DNA of 64,000 bases from Aralia elata (lineage: Eukaryota; Streptophyta; Magnoliopsida; Apiales; Araliaceae), in assembly GCA_034770075.1 (NCBI GenBank), contig JAVJAP010000022.1:186001-250000 (forward strand). Direction: 5' to 3'. Position numbers and translations under genes: made by a program. Of the stretch, positions 21,673-32,363 are shown in pieces. The notes under the pieces are model-generated. The model saw nothing but the letters and a program-made list of their open reading frames with translations, was not told the DNA's origin and made no database searches. How positions within the stretch are numbered: position 1 is the stretch's first letter; every line of letters starts with the position of its first letter.

Positions 21673-23265
21673 ATACCGCCAAGAAGACAAACCCGTCAAC
21701 AGACCCTTGAGGGATCCACCAATAAGAACGAAGAATCCAACGCTAATCCAATGCAACAGTTGGTAAACTTGCTAACAGGAGCATTTGCAAATCAACCCCA
21801 AGCTCAGGCCACTACTTTCAAAGACTTCAAGGCTGTTGGACCCCCAGAATTTCAAGGGTCTATGAATCCGATCGAAGCACAAACTTGGGTCATGGAGATG
21901 GAGAAAGTGTTTGATGTCGCCAGGGTCAACGAGGACCAGAAGACTGCATTTGCAACATTTATGCTCAAATCAAAAGCAAGTTACTGGTGGCAAGCTAATA
22001 AAACTCAAGGTGGTCAGGGGATAATACCGTGGGAACGATTTAAGTAGATGTTTTTCGAGACTTATTTTTCGGCAAGCGCACAGAATCAGATGGAGGTGCA
22101 ATTTATGGAGTTGAAGCAAGGTATCATGACGGTGCCTGAGTATACTGCAAGATTTAATGAGTTGGCGTGGTTTGCACCATATCAAGTTAATACGGATGAG
22201 GGAAAGGCTAGAAGGTTCGAGCAGGGACTGAAGCCTTGGCTGTATAGACGAGTTTCGATGTTTCAACTGAATTCATTTGCGGCAGTATTGGAAAAGGAAA
22301 TTATCGCTGAAGGGGGGAGTGATGCTCTATCTAAATACAATCAAGAACAGAAGAAAAAGAAGAGTGAGAATGATAATAAGGCAAGTGGTAGCCATGGTGG
22401 CAGCAATCAAAAGAGAAAGTGGAGTGATAGTAACTCTGGTGGCATTCAGCTGGGAAATCAGAAAAAGAAGGTGGATGCATGCAGTACCTGTGGAAAGAAT
22501 CATGTGGGTGTTTGTTTGAAGGGTAAGAGGGTATGCTTTAACTGCGGGCAGGAGCGTCATATCACACCAAATTGTCCTAGTCTGAAGAAGGGCGCATATT
22601 TTATTTGCGGGTCGAAGGATCACTTTGCTCGAGATTGCCCTAAGAAAGCTATAGGTAGTTCAAATGGAGGAAAGAGAAGCGGTGGTGGAGGCAATTTGAC
22701 TATCACTGGACCTGCGCCATCCAATCGACCTACCGCTCGAACATTCAACATGACGGTGCAGGATGCTGTGCAGTCAAAGGATATAGTGTCAGGTATCATT
22801 CCGGTCAATAGTGTAAATGCTTACGTATTATTTGATTCGGGTGCTACTTGTTCATTTATATCCGATGATTTTGCTAGAAAATTAGAGTTACCTCAGGAAG
22901 AGTTAGATTATCCTATGAAAATAGAAATTGCGAATAGGGAAGTGATTCCTATTAAGTTTATCCACAAGAACTGTCAGATAGATATTAAGGGTCATGTGAT
23001 GACGGTAAACTTAATCCCAATTCGTCTTGGGGAGTTTGACGTTATTTTGGGAATGGATTGGTTGTTCAACCATGGGGCAGTTATTGACTGTCAAAAGAAG
23101 TGTGTGAACCTTATGACTCCGTCAAAGGTAATGTTTTGTGGCAGCAAGTCGCCTAGACAAGCGAGTTGTCTGACGATGATGCAGGCCAGGAAGATGTTGA
23201 GGCAAGGATGTGTAGGATATCTAGCCTACATTGTTGATACACGAAAGGTGGGTGCAAAGCTGTAA
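21673..23265 (+). pseudogene. gag-PR: TK3 gag and protease
   Basis: The start codon corresponding to MPPRR of TK2 is ATA (21673) here, so the natural start is lost; AG ends four bases before. One reading frame throughout with TAG 22045-22047 and TAA 23263-23265 (Gln in TK1). Capsid region FKAVGPPEFQG; knuckles CSTCGKNHVGVC, CFNCGQERHITPNC and a third whose first Cys is Phe (FICGSKDHFARDC). Protease: ARTFNMTVQDAV, LFDSGATCSFIS, VILGMDWLFNHG. Lesions are nonsense plus start loss, not shifts. Confidence 0.9.
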
Positions 23266-24609
23266 GAGATACCGGTAGTTAGGGATTTTGCGGACGTGTT
23301 CCCTGATGATTTGCCAGGACTACCGCCAGATAGGAAAGTTGAATTTGTAATTGATCTAGCACTGGGAACAACCCCTATATCAAAAGCCCCGTATCAAATG
23401 GCTCCGGTAGAGATGAATGAGTTGATGGTACAATTACAAGAGCTACTGGATAAAAAGTATATTCAACTGAGCGTTTCACCGTGGGGAGCGCCAGTGTTAT
23501 TCGTCAAAAAGAAGGGCGGATCAATGTGTCTTTGTATTGATTATAGAGAGTTGAACAAGGTCACGATTAAAAACAAGTATCCGTTGCCAAGGATAGATGA
23601 CCTGTTTGATCAACTGAAGGGAGAAAGATATTTTTCAAAGATAGATCTGCGAAGTGGGTACCATCAGTTAAAGGTGAGGAAGGAAGACATACCAAAAAAC
23701 AGCATTTCGAACTAGATAATGTCACTATGAGTTTTTGGTTATGTCATTTGGTTTAACAAACGCACCTGCAGCATTTATGGATTTAATGAATAGAGTGTTT
23801 AAACCATTTTTGGATAAATTCGTAGTGGTATTCATAGACGATATTTTGGTATATTCTAAAACTCAGGAAGAACACGTGGAGCACTTGAAGGTGACTTTGG
23901 AAGCGTTAAGGAGGGAGAAATTGTACGCGAAATTCTCCAAATGTGAATTTTGGTTGGAACGTATCCAATTCCTTGGGCATGTGATTGATAAGGATAGAAT
24001 ATCGGTGGATCCATCAAAAGTTGAAGTTGTGGTGAACTGGGATCAGCCGAAGACACCGTCAGAAGTGAGGAGTTTCCTAGGTTTGACAGGTTATTTTAGG
24101 CATTTTATTCAAGATTTCTCCAGGATCACCACTCCGTTGACGAATTTGACAAGAAAATCAGTGAAGTTCGTTTGGACGGAGAAGTGTGAAGAAAGTTTCC
24201 AAGAATTAAAGAAGAGATTAAGTACGGCACCTGTATTATCTTTGCCAAATGACACAGGAAATTTTGTGGTGTATAGTGACGCATCGCACAAAGGACTTGG
24301 TTGTGTGCTTATGCAAAACGGTAAGGTTATTGCATATGCATCGCGCCAATTAAAAGACTATGAAAAAGGGTATCCGACCCATGATTTGGAGTTAGCAGCC
24401 GTGGTATTTGCTTTGAAAATTTGGAGGCACTATCTCTATGGGGAGAAGTGTGAGATATACACAGACCATAAAAGTCTGAAATATATTTTCACACAGAAGG
24501 ATTTGAATATGCGTTAGAGGAGGTGGTTGGAGCTTATCAAGGATTATGACTGTGAGATTCTTTATCATCCGGGTAAAGCTAACGTGGTTGCCGACGCTTT
24601 GAGCAGGAA
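23266..24609 (+). pseudogene. pol (RT-RH): TK3 reverse transcriptase and RNase H
   Basis: Fingers SPWGAPVLFVKKKGGS, LCIDYRELNK and FSKIDLRSGYHQ read open to 23715. A compensating pair of indels around 23693-23730 garbles FRTRYGHYEF, then the palm continues with FIDDILVYSKT near 23834 and FLGLTGYFRHFI. RNase H: YSDASHKGLGCVLMQ, IYTDHKSLKY. TAG at 24515-24517 falls at the same codon as in TK1 (LNMR-stop-RRW), where TK2 has Gln. The RNase H terminus HPGKANVVADALSRKG follows in frame. Confidence 0.9.
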
Positions 24610-26159
24610 GGGTCGGGAAAAGTTGTTTTTGTTAACTGCTCAGGAGAAGCTCATAGAGGAAATGGCAAAGTTGGAGTTAGAGGTGAAGTGTCTGGCGGAG
24701 CCGAATGAAAAATTGTTCTAGATGGAAACCCAACCAACTTTGGTGGATAGAGTGAAGGAAGCGCAACTTCAGGATGAGGAGTGTATTAGTATACGAAAAA
24801 GAGTGTTTGAAGGTGAGGAGCTTAAATATAAAATTGATACTGAAGGGTTGCTTAGATTTGAAGGTAGAATCTGGGTTCCGTCAGTGATGGAGATCAGAGA
24901 GGAGATTTTGAACGAAGCTCATAGTTCAAAATTTTCGATTCACCCGGGAAGTACAAAGATGTACCAGGATCTTCGCCAACATATCTGGTGGCCAAAAATG
25001 AAAAGGGAAGTTGCTGAGTGTGTTGCGAAGTGCTTAACTTGTCAGAAAGTCAAAGCACAGCATCAGCGACCAAGTGGTTTGTTACAGCCCTTGGAGATAC
25101 CAGAATAGAAGTGGGAGCATATCACGATGGACTTTGTGGTAGGGCTTCCAACTACTCAGAAGGGTAATGACGCAATATGGGTTATAGTGGACCGACTGAC
25201 GAAATCAGCGCATTTGTTGCCAATCAAAATCAGATTCACTTTGGATCAACTGGCGAAATTATACGTCAAAGAGATTATCTCGAGGCACGGAGTTCCAGTA
25301 TCAATAGTGTCAGACAGAGATCCACGTTTCACATCAAAGTTTTGGAGGAGTTTGCAAGCTTGTTTGGGGACGCAGTTGAGAATGAGTACAGCCTACCATC
25401 CTCAAACCGATGGCCAGAGTGAAAGAACAATTCAAACGTTAGAGGATATGTTAAGGGCGTGTATCATGGATTTTAAAGGCAACTGGGATGATCATTTACC
25501 TCTGGTCGAGTTTGCTTATAACAATAGTCATCACGCAAGTATCAGCATGCCGCCCTACGAAGCATTGTACGGAAGGAAGTGCAGAACTCCGTTATGTTTG
25601 AATGAGGTTGGTGAACGCCGACTATTGGGACCCGAGCTGGTATAACAAACTGCTGAAATCGTCAAGGTGATAAGAGCCAGATTGTTAGCTGCTCAAGACA
25701 GGCAGAAAAAGTATGCTGATAAACACCGATAAAATAGAGAATTCGACGTCGGCAGTTTTGTGTTTCTCAAAGTATCTCCCTGGAAAGGAAAATCAGATTT
25801 GGTAAAAAGGGTAAGCTTAGTCCACGATTTATTGGACCCTTCGAGGTGCTGAAACGAGTAGGTGAGGTAGCTTATAAGGTAGCTTTACCTCCTGAGTTAG
25901 ACCACATTCACAATGTCTTCCACATATCGGTGCTACGACCGTATAAGTCTGATTATAAACATGTAATAGAATATGAACTAATACAATTTGAGAAAGACTT
26001 AGCCTATGAAGAGATACCTGTACAGATAGTGGACAGGAAAGAGCAGGTTCTCAAGTGATACCTTCTGTTAAGGTAATCTGGAGGAACCACAATGCTGAGG
26101 AAGCTACGTGGGAACTTGAAGAGCAAATGATGCAAAGTTATCCTCAATTATTTGTTTAA
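24610..26159 (+). pseudogene. pol (IN-CHD): TK3 integrase and chromodomain
   Basis: Zinc region HPGSTKMYQDLRQHIWW…CLTCQ; core MDFVVGLP, SDRDPRFTSKFW, TDGQSERTIQTLED, so D,D,E is present. Stops: TAG 24719, TAG 25106 (Trp in TK2; the same stop as TK1), TAA 25643 and TAA 25730 (both Gln in the siblings). Shifts: one base lost near 25790, and eight bases lost near 26054 by comparison with TK2. Chromodomain tail AEEATWELEEQM…YPQLFV, stop at 26157. All in-frame stops of TK3 are TAG or TAA, none TGA. Confidence 0.9.
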
Positions 26160-26172
26160 TCGTTGTATCGCG

Positions 26173-26271
26173 ATTCTGCGGACAGAATCTTTGTAAGGAG
26201 GGGAGAAAATGTAACGGACGAATTAATTGCGTTGTGATTCTGGGGACAGAATCCTTTTAAGGAGGGAATGA
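26173..26271 (+). promoter_or_regulatory. TK3 duplicated PPT and LTR-start module
   Basis: GGACAGAATCTTTGTAAGGAGGGGAGAAAA followed by TGTAACGGACG (from 26210), then again GGGGACAGAATCC, AAGGAGGGAATGA and TGTAACGAATG (26272). The pair is a roughly 62-bp imperfect tandem duplication; the second PPT abuts the LTR. Confidence 0.8.
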
Positions 26272-26987
26272 TGTAACGAATGCGATTTGTGTGAGTGAAT
26301 AAAAATATTTATTGAGTTATATAAATATTTTGTTAATTTATTTATTGAGTAAAATAAATAATTTATAAAGTTATTGTGGAATTGTTCATGTTAAGTGTAA
26401 TTATGTTAAATGTTATTTGTATGTGATTTGATATGATTATTCTAATTTAATTTAATAATTAAATTAGATGATTAAATGATTTATTTGAATAAGGGATTTA
26501 TTTGAATCAGATAATTTATTCGGTGATATTGATATTGGTCGAATAGAAATTATTAATTAAGTTAGTAAGGTTTAATTGAATATATTTAATAATAAGTTTA
26601 ATTAAATTAGAAGTGTGACAATTAAAAGTATATAGTATAATGAGTTATTAAAATAAATGAGAAAGGGTTTTTATTTTGAGTAAACCAAACAAAGCCTTGT
26701 GACTCTTGGTTAGTAAAAGAGTTTGTTTTTAATTGTAATTGCCAAACAAGCCTTAGTGGCTTTTGAATTATGTAACTGATGGATTAAATAATAGACTACG
26801 TTATCAGTATTGTTTTTAAAAGCTATCAGTTTTATTTTGTCAAAAGCTTTGTCAGTTGTTTTAAAAAAAATAGTCTGAGTATTGAGAATTGTGGAGAGAG
26901 TTGAGAACTCAGTGAATTTGAAAGAGAGGAAAAAACTGAGAATCAAGAGGAGTATTGTCTTTGCTTAGCTTAATCAAGAATTAAGAG

Positions 26988-28767
26988 GTATAATTCATTC
27001 AAACTTCTGTAAATTGTATTCTTTGATTTCTCCACTAGAAACTAATTTTTAGTTCACTGAAAATAAATTTTTATGACCAATGCATGTGATAATTGTTTAT
27101 ATGTGTGGATAGATATGAATAATTATTGTATGATGTTTATAAACATGTCTTAGTCAAGATTAATCCATGAAAGTATGCTTTAGAATAGAGTTTTTGGTTT
27201 TACAGAGTTTTACTTTCATGTATGTTATGTATGTATGAAAATTGATGCTCAAAGTGTTTACTAATCGATAAATTGACGTTTGATTATGATAATATGATGA
27301 AAAACGAAAAGAATGTAAGTGGAATGGATTAAAATGGTTTAGAGATGAATTTATAGTGGTTGATTTCATCTAAATGGCTAAAACATGAATATTTTGTTTA
27401 AACAGAGAATTTTGGGTTCTAATTGGTTGATTATGTGTATTATAGCGGCTAGAATGTTTAGAAACATGTTGGGTAATTGTTTTATAACATGCTTGATGTT
27501 TGGGTATGTTTAATTTATGTGTTGGATGGTAGAATTTGAAAAATTTGGCCTAGAATGTCACTGGTTCGCGAACTGTAGGAGATGACTGCCGAGTCTACCG
27601 CCCCGACGGTAGAAATGAGCTGGAAATCTCGCCTCGGCGGTCCTGTCGCCCCGGCGGTCCTGTCGCCCCGGCGGTCCTGTCGCCCCGGCGGTATAGTTGA
27701 ACTAGTTTCCTCGCCCCGGCAGTAGCCTCGTCTCGGCGGTAGCCTCGCTCCGGCGATGTTTTTGTATAGAAATCCACCGCCAGGGCGGTGGAACAGTAAC
27801 TGGAAATTTTTATTTTTTTTTTATTTCTTGCTATGTTGCTGTGTACATGATTAACACTTAGATTAAAGTATTTAATAATAAATAAGATACTACAATGAGT
27901 GGTAAGCAAATATTTAATGAATAGCAAATGATGTTTGATATGTTAAATGAAATAGGATAAGAACAAATCCTAAAATGCATATAATTCTGTAACTAATTAT
28001 TGTTACCGTTTTATAATTAAAATGTATAGGTTGATTAAGGAACGTGAATTTAAATCTGTAATCTACGTGCGAGGCAAGTTTTTCCTCCCTTAATCTTGTT
28101 ATTTCATTTAAAGCAAGTTTACTTCCGTAGAGCAAGCCTATTAACCTTAGCTTATTATCATTCAAGCAAGGTTGTTATAATATCAAATGCTTACATTTTG
28201 TTCTAGTCATTTGTTATTTGATTGTTATTCAAACTTCAAACATAAATTCTATCGTACAACTTTATTATTGAATCGAATGTTTTAGTGACTAGCAAATCCT
28301 TATTGATTCAGCTAGTCCTTAGTTGATGAGCGTTCTAAAGACTTAGAATATTTTAAAATTGTTCTAAACCAAGTTCCTTTTGGTACGGATTCTGATGCTA
28401 AACTGAGATGAACAACCCTAATATAGGGGATTAATTACGCAACAACGTTAAAATGTTTGTGCACGATACATTGTACAAAGGACTGATCCCCCTGAGTACG
28501 AGATGGATGGTCCATAGTCTATAAGACTGGTAAAGGTTACGGTAGAAATACTTGTTAACCTAGGACATAGTTCGAGGTCTTATGACCCTTAGATATAACT
28601 TTAAATCTTGAAATCTATTCTTCTTGAATCAAGCATTCTAACGAGCTTTCAGACCTTGATTATTTGTTGACTGAATTCAAAAAATTATTATACCTCAGTT
28701 GAAATCTATTTTATTGTTATCATACTTGTGGGCAATTGGTTGCTCACTCTTGCATTAAACATTGCAG
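26988..28767 (+). other. Predicted intron inside TK3 LTR
   Basis: Donor TTAAGAG|GTATAATT. The acceptor block TTGCTCACTCTTGC…ACATTGCAG ends at 28767, with a branch-like A about 21 nt upstream. Predicted only. Confidence 0.48.
27596..27791. repeat. GC-rich palindromic cluster in TK3 LTR
   Basis: Four copies of a 17-bp unit TCGCCCCGGCGGTCCTG from about 27629 to 27694 (last one partial), each containing a CGCC…GGCG palindrome. Single variants (CCGCCCCGACGG, CGTCTCGGCGG, CGCTCCGGCG) lie on both sides, and a perfect stem CCACCGCC-AG-GGCGGTGG at 27774-27791. GC-rich island in a very AT-rich LTR. Confidence 0.88.
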
Positions 28768-29088
28768 CTAAGACAGAAAAGTCAGACGAGCCGTCCACGA
28801 GTAAGGGCAAGGGCAAGATGCAGAAATAGCTAAAGACCTATTATTCATTTGATGTTTTATTGTATTAAGACTTATTTAATTTTCTGTTTTAATTCCGCAT
28901 TGATGTAATAAAGGTTAGATAACCTGGGATTTGTTGATTAAGAGATTAGAGATGTAACCCTTTTGTGAGAAGATTTTTCATTTAACTTAATTTAAATTGT
29001 CCTTTATTATGGGTAGCTAGATATGAATGAATGGTATAGTGAACACCAAATCAGTGGGAATTAAATACCCGGATTTGGGGGTGTCACA

Positions 29089-31400
29089 GAGCTCCTAACG
29101 TGCAATTAGCGAAACTTGGTTTTTCTATAAATAGCAAGCTTAGTTCATTCATTCCTTTCTACTTTTCAAGAGCAGTTCAAGAGCAAAAACACTCTATATT
29201 TATATTCTGAGAGATATTGTAAGATAAAAATTACTTTCTAAGTATCGAAGCGTTATACGATTGGAAGTAAAGCTAGCAACTATAAGAGGTATTACTCTAG
29301 TGGTTATTATTTTCATTCTTCTTTATATATTTAGTTAAAATATACTTTTATAAGCAGTTATAATGCCCAAATTATTTTAAGTATATATAGTACAAAAGTC
29401 TTATTTACAAGCAGTTATAATATCCAATTTATTTCTCCTATATATTAGAAAATATACTTTTATAAGCAGTTACTATGTCCGAATTTCTTCAACTATTTAG
29501 TTAAAATATTCATTTTATAAGCAGTTATAATGCTGAAATTTTCTCAAATCTAATAGCCGAATATTCATTTTATAAGTAGTTATAATGCTCAATTTATTTT
29601 GAATATAATTGAAAAATATTCATTATGTAAACAGTTATAATGCTAAAATTATTTCATATATCGTAAAAGAAGTCTTATTTATATGCGGTTATGATACCCA
29701 AAATAAAACTTAAAAGATTTAATCGTTAAGCGCTTATTTGTCTACATAAACTTATAATCGTGTAGGATTTACGACGAACTTTTAGACCGTTATATTAACT
29801 GTAAAAGATATACGAGGCAAGTCTTCTAACCTTGTTATATTATGCAAGTATTATACATCTTGCTATCAATTATTGTGAAGTTATTGTTTCTTATTCAGCA
29901 TAACTTAAAAATGAATCATTGTTCATATATTAAAGCGGAAATTTATTGTGTCAAACCAAATTATTTTGGTACGACATCTTATACTGAGTAAAATGAGACA
30001 CCTTAGATGGAAGGTGATCTCGAAAGCCGTATGATAAGGTAGTGTGACGTCAATGGAATAAAATTGACATAAATCGTAGGATGATATGCATACTCCTAGG
30101 ATATTGGTGAGGCTGATCACCTACCAGATATCCGAACTCAAATAGTTCTAAGTCCTTGAAGACTGATAGAACTAAATGAAATATATGGTTCCGGTACAGA
30201 ACCCTCAGTTATATACATCAACTGACATCTTTCAAATCAAACACATAGTGTTTAAATTTTCAAATGAACTTGCTGAGCATTTGTAGCTCATTCTTGCGCA
30301 TATCTTCTTTGCAGCTTTAAATGATAATCCTAGCACCTCTGGTACAGACAAAGGAAAAGGACATGTTTATTAGTTTTACTTACTGTTGTGAATAATTCAA
30401 GTCTTTTATAAGGCTTTGCTGTAATAACTTAGTACCGAGGACGATGTAACTGAATTTAATGATATAAAATATATTATCATCCTTTATGATATCGAATGCG
30501 TTATACTCTGATCTTTTGTTTAGAAGAATTGTATTAAGTTAGTACAGTATCTATATGAACTATACATCTGAATGAGGGTATTTGAATGATATTAAAAGTT
30601 CTATAAGCTCTGGGATTACACTTAATGAGCACCGGTAAGGTGCCATCTTTACCGGAATGCGCCCCTCAGTTCTAGGGACAATCTTATCATTAATACTGTG
30701 AATGTCAGATAGATAGGAACTATTGATATGAAAGAGATATCCACAAGATATGAATCTATACATCCAAGTGAGGGTATCCAAACACAGATAACGTTCTGAC
30801 AAGAACTATTATCTGTTATGGGATACTGTGAACCTTGGATAGATAGAAGTTATATATTATGGAATATCTAATAGGTGGTTAACTAGTTAAGCTTGAACAC
30901 CAGATTTGTTACAGAGGTATAAAGATTTAAGTTGAAGATGTAGAAGTCATTTTAACTATGTTAGATTAACATTATTGGCAATATCTAGAAAGTTCTGACG
31001 AGGAAAGGGGTTAGGTCATTTAATTGCGCGCAGTTTTAACGGAAAGCCCCCTCTTTCCTGGGAACTAACTGGTTGCTAATACTGCAAGTCTCAGATAGAT
31101 AAATGGAGATTTATTTTTAATTCTTTTAGGACTTATTTGTAATAAGAACAAGTAACCTGGGAATGTTGTAACAATGAACAAATGATATTTTATAATAATA
31201 TCACTTTTCCGCATTTTACTCTAATTATTAGAAGTTAAGATTTATATATGCGATTCAAATCCATTATATTGCGAGTTTTATAGAAACTTATCGTGTACAT
31301 TACCTTTAAGTTAATGAATGTTTTGAATAAGGATGTACAAGTCAGCACGAAGTCCGACCTAGCTAAAAGAAGCAAGCAGGTGGATTTTCGGGGTGTGACA
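29089..31400 (+). repeat. LX1 LTR, 5' part cut off by TK3
   Basis: Retains the U3 end, TATA box TATAAATA (29126-29133), leader, intron 29289-30314 and the end CGGGGTGTGACA. It has seven degenerate ~55-bp repeats (AAGCAGTTATAATGC-like, 29350-29700) at the start of the intron. Up to about 30935 it matches LX4 (37692-40094); after that it matches the LX2 type end, so it looks like a mosaic. It is inserted in the opposite orientation inside LX2a. No ORF of note. Confidence 0.82.
29289..30314 (+). other. Predicted intron inside LX1 LTR
   Basis: ATAAGAG|GTATTAC donor. The acceptor block TTGCTGAGCA…GCTCATTCTTGC…CTTCTTTGCAG ends at 30314. LX4 has the same pair at 38451-39465. Confidence 0.5.
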
Positions 31401-32105
31401 GAATGAACTAAGCTTGCTATTTATAGAAAAATCAAGTTTTGCTAATTGCACATTAGGGGCTCTGCTTATTACACTTTGCACCCGGCTTATTACACTTTGG
31501 TACCTAGGTTAATTACACTTTAAGCTAAGAAAAAGTGGTTAATTACACTTTAGTACCTAGATTAATTACACTTTAGTACCTAGCGTGTGCCAGGCGTAAG
31601 CACGACAAAGCATAAGCACGACAAAGAGTAAGTACGATAAGGCATAAGCACGACAAAGCGTAAGCACGACAACGCGTAAGCACGACAAGGCGTAAGCACG
31701 ACAAAGCGTAAGCACGACAAAGCGTAAACACAACAAAGCGTAAGCACGACAAATCACTTTGTCATTTCGAAGCACGACACAACAACTTACTAAAAATAAG
31801 TTGTCAGGACAGTTTTCAGTGAATTCGCCGGAAGCACGATAAATCATTTTGTCCGTGTAAGCACGACACAGCTGCTTGGCGAAATTTTTTTTATTTGACC
31901 AAATTTATCGTTTGCACGATATAATCATAAAACACCTGCTTCAAAATATCATTTGGATCTTTATTTAAGCACATATGATACAAAATTTGAATCTCATTGG
32001 GGTTTAAGATATTAAACTTCTCGATACCTAGTTTTAGGTCAATAAATTAACCTCTAACCATATACGATCGTATTTATAAGCCTAATAAATATTCAAGGTA
32101 TTACA
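31401..32105 (-). repeat. LX2a LTR, U3 part only
   Basis: Minus strand TGTAATACCTTG (32105) to just past the TATA box (plus TATTTATA 31418-31425), where LX1 interrupts it. Contains the TAAGCACGACAAAGCG repeats. Confidence 0.85.
31585..31760. repeat. U3 minisatellite of LX
   Basis: About ten head-to-tail copies of a 16-bp unit resembling TAAGCACGACAAAGCG. Homologous arrays have fewer copies: about six at 34350-34445, three at 36705-36755, two at 38040-38075. It lies upstream of the TATA box, where enhancer repeats of LTRs usually are. Flanked by TTAATTACACTTTAGTACC repeats (31470-31580). Confidence 0.85.
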
Positions 32106-32363
32106 TTCACCCCTACTTCAAAGAATTTCGTCCTCGAAATTAACTTTACAGCTAACTTTAGTCATTCAATATCATATTTATAAGTTCTATAAATATTCAG
32201 GATATTACATTCTCCCCTCCTTATAAGAATTTCGTCCTCGAAATTCGAGTATAAGCATTTTTTAACCTTCTTTTAACGAGTTTTTCTATCTCTAAAATTT
32301 TCGCAGGCTATATCCTAAGGTACTCTTACCTTAGAGCTATAACCTAATGCTCTGATACCAAAA
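32106..32363 (-). mobile_element. LX internal region, complete, non-coding
   Basis: Only 258 bp between two LTRs. PPT next to LX2a (plus 32106-32119, CCCCTACTTC), a second PPT plus LTR-start-like stretch 104 bp away (LTR-like end 32209, PPT 32210-32222), and an initiator-Met PBS (plus GCTCTGATACCA, 32349-32360) three bases from the LX2b LTR. A strong donor-like AAG|GTAAGAG lies just after the PBS (32330-32323). No ORF. LX must borrow all proteins, presumably from a chromovirus. Confidence 0.85.

Larger units (their letters stand above)
26272..29088 (+). repeat. TK3 3' LTR
   Basis: TGTAACGAATGCG to GGGGGTGTCACA, 2817 bp. AT-rich U3; predicted intron 26988-28767; GC-rich palindromic block 27596-27791; hairpin-like ACTGATCCCCCTGAGTAC near 28480. 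The flank to the right (GAGCTCCTAACG) resumes LX sequence, so TK3 sits inside LX1. Confidence 0.92.

Noticed and set aside
27595..27927. Minus-strand frame rich in Gly/Arg/Asp over the TK3 GC block
   Set aside because: Translation of a 17-bp minisatellite; no conservation.
31585..31760. CRISPR-like array of short regular repeats
   Set aside because: Units are directly adjacent without spacers, lie in a plant LTR U3 and vary in number between LTR copies; it is a minisatellite.
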